Below are positions 34,323-45,183 of a stretch of DNA of 64,000 nt, piece by piece. The notes below the pieces were generated by a model, which saw nothing but the letters and a program-made list of their open reading frames with translations, ran no database searches and was not told the DNA's origin. The position numbers and the translations under genes are program-made. Each line of letters begins with the position of its first letter. Positions within the stretch are counted from its first letter, which is position 1. This DNA is from Saccharina japonica (Eukaryota; Sar; Phaeophyceae; Laminariales; Laminariaceae), in NCBI GenBank assembly GCA_008828725.1, contig MEHQ01001395.1, positions 186,001 to 250,000 of the forward strand. Direction: 5' to 3'.

Positions 34323-34514
34323 TTGTAGCGTGGGTACTCACAATTCGACGGGAGTTGACGAGGGAAGAAAGCGCTGAAATATTCTCGCGATAAAAATGTA
34401 AGGCAAGAACCGTATTGGCGGGGGGGGGGGAGAGAGAAGAGCCTACTTTGTGATCCCGGATCTGAGTTACGACTAACAAGGAGAGTGGAAGGAAGGGCGA
34501 AGATCATAAATGGG
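34323..34514 (+). repeat. SINE-like body, copy 2
   Basis: Shares CAATTCGACGG, CGCGATAAAAATGTAAGGC, AAGAACCGTATTGG, AGCCTACTTTGTGATCCC and CGAAGATCATAAATGGG with copies at 16.1 and 50.7 kb, in the same order. It ends in an A-rich ACAAAACAACAACAAC tail at 34515-34570. Confidence 0.78.
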
Positions 34515-34570
34515 ACAAAAACAAAACAACAACAACAACAACAAACAGCAAACAAAAACAAAAACAAACA

Positions 34571-35275
34571 GGAAACCTGCGGCTGGCAGGAGAGCGATGT
34601 AATGCTTACCGCCTCAACCTGATGAAGAGGGCACGCATAACACACGAACAGCGGGGGCGGGAGAGGGTGCATAGCATTTAATGTGAACGTCTTCGATGCG
34701 GTTTATGGTAGGGATAACGAGTTGAGTCCGAAATATTCCTGATTGACTATTAGACTGGTGCGATGGTGTACGATCTTCGCTTTTTACGTCCTCTACTGTC
34801 AGCCGAAAATTGTCACTAGTCCGAGTGTGACTGCCACAATACTTGGCAAGATTATGTTTTTACCTTCCATTTTTCGCGACAACATACACTGACCGTGGTA
34901 TGATGTTTTCGCTGTCGCGCTTAGGCTACTAGGGCGAGTGGCTCTGTACCCTTGGCATGTGACTGGAAACAAATTTGTTTCGCGCAACGGAACAATGAAA
35001 CCAACGATCACAAACGCTGAGGGCTGCGAAATGTTAACAGAGCCACTGGGCCGAATAGATCTAAGAGACTGTAAAGCCAGAAACTTAAAGCGACCCCCCG
35101 TAACGTTCCACCGATCTTGTTTTTCAAAGTGTGAGTTGTTGTACACCTGAGCCATACTATAGAGGGCGATTCATATACTCTAGCTCCTACATCTGCAGGT
35201 TTCGATGAGATACGAAGCTCCTCAAGTGACACGGATCGAAATTATGTGATAGTGCCCTTATCGTTGCGCGCACCA
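34571..35275. other. No recognisable feature
   Basis: Spacer. It contains GGGCGAGTGGCTCTGTACCC near 34930, the dispersed motif noted near 7030 and 53715. Confidence 0.4.
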
Positions 35276-35336
35276 GACGCATGCCTTACGATAGCAGAGA
35301 AAAGTTCGATTAATTCGGGAGGATCCTGACGTGAGG

Positions 35337-36006
35337 CCGACTCTTATGGGATCGGAATTAAAAAAAACCCCAGGTTTCCCTTCATCGTAGAGAAACCCGC
35401 GAGCAGTGCCTTAGGTAGTGATATAGGCCATTTCTGGACGCCGCCCGCACGAAACAAAAACGTTTTTTTCGCATACAGCAACCACCGCTGCCACGCGTTC
35501 TCGCCTCACAGAGCATGGGTCGCGCTAAACCTATCAAGGCTATAGGCTCCTCGTCTCTGGGCGTCCGCGTCGCCAAGTATGAGGGGCTTATGTGGCTTGT
35601 GGCTAGAGGTTTAGCACAGAACGTGAGGCCTGGTCCATTGCTGTCTGGCTAGACGGAAATGGGTCCCATTTTCGATCAGCAAAAAGTTGAGACAGACATG
35701 GACCAGGCCTCACCTTTTGTGCGAGACCTCTAGCCACAGGCCACCTACGGCCCTCATGCTTGGCAGCGAGGACGCTCAGAGAAGAGGAGCATACAGACTT
35801 CGAAGTCTCAGCGTGACCCGTGCTCTTTGAGGCGAGAAATCGTGGCATCGGTGGTTGCTGTGTGCGAAAAGCTCGTTTGTTTTGCTGCGTCGGGCAGGTT
35901 TCGGGACAGAAAATAAAGAAGCGGAGCTTTTTGTGCGGGTTTCTCCGCCAAAAACGGGAAAGGCTGTCTTGGTTTCTGGATTCCGATCCCATAATAGTCG
36001 GCCTGA
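35337..36006. mobile_element. ~670-bp near-palindromic foldback element
   Basis: Left and right halves are reverse complements over arms of about 320 bp, centred near 35670. Outer ends pair GGCCGACTCTTATGGGATCG with CGATCCCATAATAGTCGGCC. Middle blocks pair around GGTGGTTGCTGT and GGTCACGCTGAG-like sequence, and inner blocks around CTAGAGGTTTAGCACA and TGTGCGAGACCTCTAG. A hairpin or foldback transposon, or an inverted duplication, would explain it. Confidence 0.8.
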
Positions 36007-36160
36007 GGACCTCTGTACCTCATCCAGACAAAACTAAACAACATTAAGTGGTGATCAAATCGCAAAGTGTTACCCGCAATCGGCCTGAGGACCTCTGTAC
36101 TTCATCCAAACAAAACAAAACAAAACTAAGTGGTGATCAAATCGGAAAGTATTACCCGCG
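35998..36160 (+). repeat. 83-bp tandem duplication
   Basis: Two units start TCGGCCTGAGGACCTCTGTA (35998, 36081) and include AAGTGGTGATCAAATCG. The first overlaps the outer edge of the palindrome. Confidence 0.88.
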
Positions 36161-36689
36161 ATGAGCAATCACCCATTGGCCTAACAAGGTACAAAACAAA
36201 AACATATACGGTTAAATACGAACGGCATTCCTCGGACGAAACTGGTTTAAGGAGTTGCAAAACCTAAAAAAAGCGTTCATCGAAAATGTGATACCCCTGT
36301 CGTAGCACGCGTCAACAGTACTACTGCCTCTCTATCCACAAACCAGGATGCTGGTTGAAACCAGAATTTCTTATCGCTCGGTTATGAGTGTGTGCTGCGC
36401 ACGTGCTCTAAACAGCCCTCTCCAAGGCTGCTCTTGTTTTGTTTTGTGAAGTTCGTAATTCCTGTGGATTATTTGGCTGTGTACTCCGGGCGTGACGGCC
36501 CCAATACGGTATGACAACGAAATGACAAAGGATGTGAGAGCTGGAGGTCCGTCTCTCGTTCACAGAGCGGTCTAGAGAGGTCACGTGTGTCTTTCATCAC
36601 CCGGATTGATCCATCTTGCGGACCTAGGTGTTTTTTTACGCACCGGCTGAGACACATCCGCGAAATATCGGCGTGAATATTATCGTTGT

Positions 36690-38670
36690 AGGTGGGGAAA
36701 GCCATGCTGTTATGGTGGTAGTAGAGGGGAGCCGGTCTAAGGTGGTAGTGCGAGGGGAGGAATGATACGGTTGTGGAAGCGAGACATGTTACCATGATAG
36801 TAACGCAGGATCTATATTACCGTCGTAGTCGAGGGGAGCCATGCGTCGGTGTTGGTAGAGCAAGAGTATTGATACCGTGAAAGTAGGAGGGGGGACATGG
36901 TAAGGGGGCGCCATGCTCGGACACGAACGGATCACCATGGTACTCTGGTTGGTAGCGGGGAGCCCCTGTTACAGTCTCGTAGTAACGGGGAGATATGTTT
37001 TACGGTGCGGGTACGAGGCACCAATTTCGTTTAAGGCTCCCAACTTGAGTATAACATTGAAATGTTTATATTTGGGGTGTGGTTGATCAAGAACGTTTTG
37101 AAAAATGTGACAACGAATCCATGCGGCAGCTGTTCAAGGCAATACAAATGTTTCGCCTACGAGGCATACGTAATAGGAGCTCTATACCCCCCCAAAACAT
37201 ATATTTGATTATTAACAAACATGGAGGTTTAACCTCGGTCTATCGTAGGTATCGTAGGTATCCTTTGGGTCACGTTGTACAACGAAATTGGGGCCAACAA
37301 CGATATCGGTAAGTTGTTCAGTTCGGAAGAGTATTCCGGATAATCATTCATGAATGGTCAGGTAGAGCTTTGGTACCCGTTTAGTAGTACCTATCGGGAC
37401 GCATGCTATGGTCGTAGTATGGGGGAGCCAATACCAGTATGGTTGATAACATGAAAGTTGCGACGTACGTAGTAGCAGCGAACCGTGCAACGGTAGAGTA
37501 GTACAGGCGACTCTATTCCAGGGTGGTAGTCGAGAGCTGCCACACGCTGAGGCCATAGCAGAAGGGCGCCCTCCTCAGGATGGCTCAAGCAGGACATGCT
37601 ACATTGGTAGTAGGGGGGAGCCAAGGTACGGGGGGACGTACAGAGAAGCCATAATCGTCGGTGGAAGAGGGGAGCAAAACAGTTTGTGGTCGGAGAGTCA
37701 CGGTCGTTGTGGGGGGGAGTTATGATACGGTGGTTATTGAGGCGGACTATTATATTGTAGTTGTAAATAGGGATCGGTGCGGCGTTCGTGATGGGGAGGA
37801 GCCATGCTACTGGCGTGTTGCATATATGGTCCAGACTACAGTACCGTGGTAGGTAGAAGTCAGGCGACGGTGGTAGCAGAGGAGACCTGTGCTGTTGCAG
37901 TAGTTAAAGAAGTTCATTGCTGGGTGGTCGTACAGGGTGTTGCGTCTGGGGACCTTCCTCTGACATATCGACGGGTTTAGTACTGATACGTAGGCATGCA
38001 TATTCTTGCGTGAACCACAACATATAACCGCTATGGGAACATCGCCGACTACGACGGATGATCACTCCTGTTTTTCTCTCTTTGTTATTGGTCTGGGTTC
38101 ATCTACCAAGCCGGGTGTTACAGAAATGCGGACCCCGAGCTCCTGCTGAGTACAGGAGTGTGGGTGTGGAGGTGTGATTGACTTGCTTTCCCCGCGAGTA
38201 CGCCATAAGGGTCGCCATTCCACGGGTTTCGGGGAGGAGATTCATTCTACTGCCGTTGAAGAGAGAGGACGCGATTGGGTGGCAATGGTGCGAAGCCTAT
38301 GCCATGGTGCAAGTGGAGGATAACCTGTTTCGGTGGAAGTATATAGAGGGCAGCCACACACTGGTGCTATTAATAGTATGGCCAGTCGAATTCGCTGTGG
38401 GGGTAGACGTGAGCCATGTCACGGCAGCGGTGACGAGCTATGCCACCGACGCAGTAACGGGAAGCCATCATGTTGTGCTAGTTAAGGGGAGCAACGATAT
38501 GGTTGCTGGCAGAGGGGCGGTGTGCTTGAGGGATAGAGGGAAGTTCAACTCCATTGGTGTAATAGAGCGGGGCCATGTTTCGGCCATGGTGGAGATACAC
38601 CAATATGTGGCGGCAAGAGAGGGGAGCCATGCTACCGAAGAGGAGGCCCGTGCTACGCGTAGTTGTAGAA
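36690..38670 (+). repeat. Highly degenerate 27-bp minisatellite
   Basis: The unit approximates GTGGTAGTAGAGGGGAGCCA followed by TGCTACG. GGGGAGCCAT, GAGGGGAGC and GCCATGCTA recur dozens of times with heavy point change and indels. Because 27 is a multiple of three and one frame lacks stops, long frames result (for example 38178-38933), reading a 9-residue repeat like VEGSHATVV. The array continues in patches to about 40.1 kb. Confidence 0.7.
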
Positions 38671-38974
38671 TTGATCAATTCTTCGGTTTTGGTACTCGAG
38701 TGCCAGGTAGTAGGGGGGGTCGGTTTTTGGTCATTTGGTTCAGCCACCCAGAGACACTCGGCGGAGTGACTGCTTTGTGTGTTTTATGCGTTCCTGTGAT
38801 AAAGCCTCATAGTGATTTCGCGATATGCCCTGTCTTTGGAGTGTTCGGTTTTCTGCGCCAACACATATTTGTTTCTTTCTCCAATTTTGAGTCAGCTACA
38901 GAGCCTCACTCCCGAGTGGCGTCAGCGCGGTAATGAAAATAGGGGTATATGGTATACACCCCCATACCCATATA

Positions 38975-39062
38975 TCGTCCCAGCATTGTAGGGATGCGAG
39001 GGTCTATGGTCATACGACTACGGCCTTGCATGAATATCGAGTACACTCCCTCCCATCCCCCC
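38975..39062 (+). repeat. Fragment of the ~540-bp repeat terminus
   Basis: CATTGTAGGGATGCGAGGGTC, ATGGTCATACGACTACGGCC and GTACACTCCCTCCC match the 5395-5520 end of copy 1. It is preceded by a GGGTATATGGTATACACCCC palindrome. Confidence 0.8.
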
Positions 39063-39099
39063 ATATATCGAGAACCCCCCCCCCCCCCGATCGCCAGTC

Positions 39100-40085
39100 T
39101 GTAGAGGGGAGCCATACTAAGGTATTCGTTGAGGAGAGTCATGCTATGGTCATAGGTAGTACAGGGGAGCCACCGGCGCGTGCATCGATAAATGTGTTAC
39201 GTTGTGCCTGGAACATTTTCCAAACATGACGGGGTTCATTACCCCAACGTCGTCGTAACTTTAGCCTTGTGTTGAAATATGTTTCACATTTTTATACTTA
39301 AGGCATTGGGATTGCTAATTGGGGAGAACTTGTATTTCTCTCCAAAGTCATTGTTTTGGATGGGGTATAGAGCTCGTCAAACAACCACCGTCAGGAAGCT
39401 TACGGTGAACCTTCACCGCAACTTGCAACCCATCTTCTGATTAGTAGAGGGGAGCCACGCAACCATCGTAGAGGGGAAGCCATTCTGCGATGGGAGCGCA
39501 CGAGGAGACACGCTGCAGTAGGTTAGTTGGGGGGAGTAATGCTTTGGTGCGAGTATAGGGGAGGGTGGGTAAGTGAGGCGCAGTGCTATCCATGGCCGTT
39601 GATAGAAACGATGCTAGGTCCACGTGCTAAGCTGGGGCTGTATAGCCGCATGGTTTTGGCTAAAATGGGTTATGAATGACGCCGGTGCTCCTTAACCCAA
39701 ACTCGGCGGAACACCATCTGTTCGGTTTGCAGTATATTCTGGTTTGGATATATACCTAGTCCGTGGGAACGTTTGTCTGTTTCCACTTCAAGTTTTCTCA
39801 AGAGAAGCTTTTGGAGGGGGGGGTATTCAGCTCCTCACGTGACAACCCTCCAAAACAAAGATGGTGCGCCTCTGTCTTAGCATGTGCGGTACTACAGGAG
39901 AGCCGTAGTGAGGTGTATGCGGAGGGGAGCTACCCTACGGTGATAGTAAAGGGAAGATTTGCGCTGGTGGTGTGCGAGAGGGGCATCGCGCGATCGTGAG
40001 AATTGAGGGGATCCATTCTATACATAAATATGTAGAAAACAGGCATTCTGCGGTATATAGTAGAGGGGAGACGGAGGTGTTATTG
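39100..40085 (+). repeat. Outlying patches of the 27-bp minisatellite
   Basis: Further units at 39105-39175, 39445-39560 and 39890-40080, each reading EGSHT, EESHAMV or AEGSYPTVI in the same 9-residue rhythm. They are interrupted by a TIR4 copy at 39650-39887 and unique sequence. Confidence 0.6.
39650..39887 (-). mobile_element. TIR4 MITE, reverse orientation, inside minisatellite DNA
   Basis: TTTTGGCTAAAATGGG, GTGCTCCTTAACCCAAACTC, CAGCTCCTCACGTGAC and GGTGCGCCTCTGTCTTAGC occur in family order; termini are worn. Confidence 0.75.
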
Positions 40086-41143
40086 GGCCTAGCTGTTAAG
40101 CTAATATGGGGCTCTGAAGCTGGGTAGCTAAGTAGAATAACCGACCGATATTACCATAGGACCTAAAAATGATTTTGAGGCTCCTCGCGTGACGAGATAT
40201 GTTATGTATAGTGCACCTGACCAATCACCACACGGATTGGGCGGGGAAGTTGTAAGCTAAGGGTTAATACCACGGTAGGGGTGGTGCTTAAATATCTGAG
40301 TTCCTCAAAATGAGGAGCTCACAATCTGCTCCGAAACACAACCTCCCGAGACCCTTCTTCGCTCAACCCGACCAAAGGTTTATATGCTCTAATCCTGAAA
40401 CAAAGTAGGCGAGTAAAATCAGAGTATGTAGTTTAACCGGTAGATGCCCACTTGAGGAGCTCAACCGGTCCCAGTGACACAACATGCCTCAGAAGGCAAA
40501 ACCTAACTGCAACCTCTATATGGTATACCGTGGGACGAGTCTCCATGCCCGACACACGTTCCCTTAGACCACGTAGGTGTCTAACGAAAACCTGGTACTA
40601 CTGTAAATTACAACGATGCATATTCTACGATAGGCGTGCCGAGTGCTTTCGTGAATATTTGTGACTTGCGGGGCTCCTTTCAACCGAGACATCGTTGGCA
40701 CATCATGGATATGTACCGCTCGTTTTCGATATGCACCTACAGTACGAGTGTAGGAAAATATTGTTTCGCAGGGCGTATTCACACCGAAGAGATGGTGCTT
40801 TATTATACAGAGCTCATGATATATGATGAGCTTGACATATCACCCAAAACATGGCCTCGGTGATATATGTACGCGCCGCAAGACGTACTTTCCTATTAGC
40901 TAGTTACTGTAGTCCTAAACCAAAACCACTACAGCAGGAACAATATCACATTAATCGGTTGTTGTTGCTCACTTAAGGGTAGCTAAAAAAAACGGCCAAA
41001 CACATCGAGCTAAAACGTGACACACCCCTGCTGTGGAGTTTCCCTAAATACGGGAAATGGGCGACTTGCAAACAGTGTTTGTATTATTAATGGCATAATA
41101 GAGCTCCTCAACTGAGGAGCTTCAGATATTGGCCGGTGCAGCC
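40086..41143. other. Intergenic stretch with small TIR4 debris
   Basis: GAGTTCCTCAAAATGAGGAGCTC near 40300 and GAGCTCCTCAACTGAGGAGC near 41103 are short palindromes built from the family's internal GAGCTCCTCA block. No gene recognised. Confidence 0.45.
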
Positions 41144-41356
41144 GATTCATGCTACAAGGTAGCCTGCATGCAGGTGCACCATGTCATTGTATGAGGGTGG
41201 TCACTTAAAAAGCTCTATGCCTCCCCAACAAAAAATGCGGGGTGACCAATCATATGCCCCAGGTATACATGCAATCGTCGGCATTTCGGGTGAAAGCGTT
41301 CGAGTATTCAGAAATCATTCCAACCAAAAAGTGCTCTCTCTATCGTAGCACGCGTG
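41144..41356 (+). mobile_element. TIR4 MITE, second subtype
   Basis: GATTCATGCTACAAGGTAGC start, GGTGGTCACTTAAAAAGCTC inside, CTATCGTAGCACGCGTG end. Confidence 0.75.
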
Positions 41357-41747
41357 GCCCCTAACCTAACGTCTCAGACCGTTGCCCTTGTAAGGGTGGC
41401 GCCTTATTTTCTGGCGCCTCGATTTATCTTACCCGAAACGTGGACTCCGAAGAAGCGTTTGTACTCGCACACCGACGAAGCGGTTTGCGCTGTGTGCGCT
41501 CGTAGTACCAAAACAAACATAACTTACTGTAGCGATAACATATCTTACCAGCTGGTTGTTGCTTACTCGAGGAGATTTTGTCAACCGATCATAAACTATT
41601 GCCTCAGAAGGCAAATGCTAACTGTAAAAACCCCTACCTACCGTGGGAAATGAATCCTAATAATATAAGGAGCCCCCAGCAGTGACAAACGCCTGCCATT
41701 AATTCGGTGAAATCCCTACCGCGGTGGTGTGACTCATGGCTACGGCA

Positions 41748-41822
41748 GTGGGGCTGGGGGGACGGTCACATGTAGGCCCTTTTTGTTCACGCGAGCCCAG
41801 GTCCACTCGGTAGAGTGACTAG
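41748..41822 (+). repeat. ~100-bp dispersed repeat, partial copy
   Basis: GGTCACATGTAGGCCC and GTCCACTCGGTAGAGTGACTA parallel blocks at 47285-47381 and 53485-53586. Confidence 0.5.
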
Positions 41823-42073
41823 AAACATTGTTGAAGTCCATCGAGAGAAACGCTACGGTCGGGGTCGTGGGCGGAATGTTATGAGCGCCTCAAAACATGA
41901 GGAGCTCAATACGTCTCCTGAAACACCATTACTGCTGAGAAGGAAAGTACGTTTGTGGGCGAGGCGTTGGGCTCCTCGTCGTAGAGTCCGCTGACGTATG
42001 CCCCACCCCGAGTACCGTAGCATGGCTCTCCAAACTTGAGTGCGGTAAAGAGCCACTGAACCTGGTGGCCTAA

Positions 42074-42312
42074 ATACGTTTGCTACGATGTTAGGCTAAA
42101 AGAGCTTATGAATGGCTAATTGAAGGCTCCTTCACCCAAACGCATCGCAACGCCATTCAATGTTTCTGCAATAGTCTTCATTTTTGCATACCGATGTCCT
42201 CGGCTTGGTTGCGCTTTCCGTTTGGTCAAAATCAGTATTGGCGTAAAGAAAAAGCTCCTCCAAGTCAGGAACCTCGGAAATAAATAAGTGCGTCTCTGCC
42301 TTAGCAGGCGTC
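42074..42312 (-). mobile_element. TIR4 MITE, reverse orientation
   Basis: ACGTTTGCTACGATG start, TTAGGCTAAAAGAGC, AGGCTCCTTCACCCAAACGC, and TGCGTCTCTGCCTTAGCAGG with GCGTC at the end. Confidence 0.72.
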
Positions 42313-42659
42313 TGAACGCTGTACGTAGCGACAACGGCAGTAGGTTCCCTATCGTTGACCTACCGCTGCACCAGTTCAAGCGGATAAATCAAACCTAGAA
42401 ACGCTTTTGGAGCGCCATGCATCCCTTCTGTTCATCTTACAGTTGGATATTCGCAGGCCTACATACATATTGCGGCCCAAGGATATCCCGTAAAACATTT
42501 TCCGGAGATCCTCGCTTCAAGGAGCTTTTTACAGCACGCAGTACCCTGGCCCCGATATAATAGATCTTGCGACTCGACCACCAATGCCATCGCCTACAAG
42601 GCATACTTCGTGTGTCTATAATAAACGTTCAGAAGGCATGACGCCATGTATTTCATTCA

Positions 42660-42940
42660 AGGCATGCCACCTTAAGGTAGAGGTGAACCATTTGTTTTCT
42701 GAGACTCTTCCCTTGAGGAGCTTTAGACTAATAGTAAATCACCCAAATCATGATTTCGGAGGAGAGCAGAAGTACCAACACCCGATAATTAATACCATGG
42801 ACTATAGTAAGTGTACAAAGAAACGTGTTGCAGCAAAACAAAAACGTAACTCCGTCGATTTTGGGTTAAACAAGAGCCGAGCTCCGTCATTCCGAAAATG
42901 TTTCATCGAAAACGTGCTACCTCTATCGAAGCATGCGGCA
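42660..42940 (+). mobile_element. TIR4 MITE
   Basis: GGCATGCCACCTTAAGGTAG start, TTCTGAGACTCTTCCCTTGA, TTTTGGGTTAAACAAGAGCC and CTACCTCTATCGAAGCATGC toward the right end. Confidence 0.72.
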
Positions 42941-43752
42941 TTCCTCAGATGAGAAGCAACGCCAGCAATAAACAGTTTGGCGAAAACATGCGACTGGGAC
43001 TAGCATCGTATACAGAGCCTAAGCTGGGGGGGGGGGGTGATCGCGGTCAGGGTTTCCGAGTCCACCGGCTTGCAACGACGGACCGCGAAAACGGCTACCT
43101 AATTGTTTTGCAGTCTAAATATTTGAGGTTTGAGTTGCTTGGTTTCGGATACTCTATGCGCACATCCACGGGATCTGGTTATTCGCTACGCGAACGGGAT
43201 GTGTACAGCCCAGGTTTGAGCGAAGTACGGAGCCGATCGCACGAACGAGCGACTTAAACACCGTAATGATCCAAACGAGATAACTCATGGGGTCTGCCAT
43301 TCCTACTATACCCGTGAGAGGCTGGGCTCCACGTACAATTGTGTTTTACACGAAACTGGGCAGAGGGAGGAAGTCCAAAGCTCCTCAGGTCAGCTCAGTT
43401 TTGCTTGACTGTGCAGAGACCAAACAGTTGTTTTAAATAGGAGCTTTTGTCGTCACCACGGGAAAGTGGACACCTAAAGGTGTTGACCGCCCGATATTAC
43501 CATACATACAGTACGGCACCGCCGACAAAGACACAATGAGTATGAGCAGACCTTGTAGTAACCATATTGCGACACCGTCCTTAGCCAACCTTGAGCATAT
43601 GCGCAAATTCGGGACTAAGTGCAGCGCTTGCCGCGAAATACGACATATCAAAGCCAAACATCAAACACACGTTGCCGAAAAAAGTGAAGACTCATGTTGG
43701 TGACTTCAGGTAATGCCTCTTATTCGCTTAGTGATACTGTGTCGAGGGTGAT
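42941..43752. other. Intergenic stretch, no gene recognised
   Basis: Contains a 10-bp G run near 43027 and open frames of 70-119 codons on both strands without domains. Confidence 0.35.
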
Positions 43753-43977
43753 GACACATACTACGATAGAGGTGCACCATGTATGTTCTGCGACCCCACC
43801 CAAACACTGTTTTTTTATCGAAAAAAAAGCGCTACCCGATTCACAATCTCCTGGCATAACGATCCAACGAAACATATCGCAACACAACGATGGAATTCCG
43901 AAACGTTTGGCCTAAGGATCCCTTTCATTTAGACTGTCTTCGAAGCCAAACGTGCTACCTCTATCATCGCACGCGTC
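43753..43977 (+). mobile_element. TIR4 MITE, second subtype
   Basis: GACACATACTACGATAGAGG start and CTATCATCGCACGCGTC end, 225 bp; flanks TGAT and TGAC match at three of four bases. Confidence 0.82.
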
Positions 43978-44344
43978 TGACAAAACAATACTCCATATTA
44001 ATATCGATAGGGCCGCTGTACTTTTCATCATCTGATGTTGAAAGGGCTTTCTCGACATCGTATTATCGAGGCCAAACTCCTGTACAAAGCATCCATGCAA
44101 TACACCAAGGCAGGAAGCCCTTCGCAAGGCAACCTCAACCGCTGGCTGATAGACACCGTGTGGGGAGACCCATACAAGGGCAACCCCCATGCCCTGAAGG
44201 TATTTGGAGTACCGTGGAGTCTGCCAGCAATGCTCTCCACACGGTGGGTACCCAATGACATTTACCATGGGGTATCGGGCTATCACGGCACATGGGTAGT
44301 AGGCCCATGATATCGCACGCGGAGAACCTCATTGGGCACCTATG

Positions 44345-44640
44345 GACGCGTACTTCGAACGACGAAGCACAACTCTGGCTGAAAGGGTTTTCGGATTTGA
44401 CAGGACTCCTTACCCCCAAGGTCTCCGCAATTTCATTCCTGTGTTGCACAATTTGTTCGATAAGTTTTCTTAAGGACACGGGGGTTATTCATCGGGTATA
44501 TATATACTGTATAGCACTATCATTTTCCTTCAAAGTCAGTGTTTAGACTACTGCAGGTATGGAGGCATAACGCTCCTCAAGTGAGGAGTCTCGGTAAATG
44601 TCCTGCGTGCAGGTGAACCTCTACGACCGTGGCATGCGTC
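44345..44640 (-). mobile_element. TIR4 MITE, long-centre subtype
   Basis: GACGCGTACTTCGAACGACG start, CTGGCTGAAAGGGTTTTCGG, GGGGTTATTCATCGGGTATA in the centre, CTCCTCAAGTGAGGAG, and GGCATGCGTC end. Confidence 0.82.
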
Positions 44641-45122
44641 TAGATGGTGACACGATATCACATCCCCACCGTGGGAACTTCGGTGGGGTGACCGGTGAGG
44701 TGGGCCGTGGCGGTCACCGTGGTGCTCCCGAAAAAGGGGAAGGTTGGCAGTGTTTGTCCCCACCGGTTCCCTCTTACCATACATCTCCCATGGTACCAAG
44801 CTCTTCATAGGGTGCACATTTCCGGGAGACTTCTCCTTCCTTGGACACCCCGTCCGATAACCCGTCCGGCAAGCCGCACTGTCCCCTCCATGGGACACAC
44901 TGTGCGCCATGGTTCAAGTAACATACCATGCGAAACCCCCATGGACCGCACGATTTGTGTATGCTACAGGTAGGCGAATTCTTCCGCATGGATGGCACCA
45001 TGATGAACGCAACCTTGTGTACGCCGCGAGGTTTCTCGTGGATAAAGTTACCATTGATGGAGTCCGCCGAGAGGGTCGTGCAATAGGCCAAAGTGGGGAA
45101 CCAAATCGGACTACCACCGATC

Positions 45123-45142
45123 GGGGGGGGGGGGGGGGGGGG

Positions 45143-45182
<40 letters not shown>
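45123..45182. repeat. 60-bp poly-G run with a single C
   Basis: Twenty G, one C (45143), then 39 G. It is a strong G-quadruplex candidate and an obvious assembly-length hazard. Poly-Gly and poly-Pro frames across it are artefacts. Confidence 0.96.

Positions 45183-45183
<1 letters not shown>

Larger units (their letters stand above)
35276..36313 (+). mobile_element. TIR4 MITE, second subtype, split by a large palindromic insertion
   Basis: GACGCATGCCTTACGATAG start at 35276 and CCTGTCGTAGCACGCGTC end at 36313; flanks ACCA and AACA match at three of four. Between them lie the palindrome 35337-36006 and an 83-bp tandem duplication, which account for the unusual 1.04-kb length. Confidence 0.65.

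Noticed and set aside
38178..38933. 251-codon open frame as a gene
   Set aside because: It coincides with the stop-free frame of the 27-bp minisatellite and shows only its 9-residue rhythm; no start context or domain seen.
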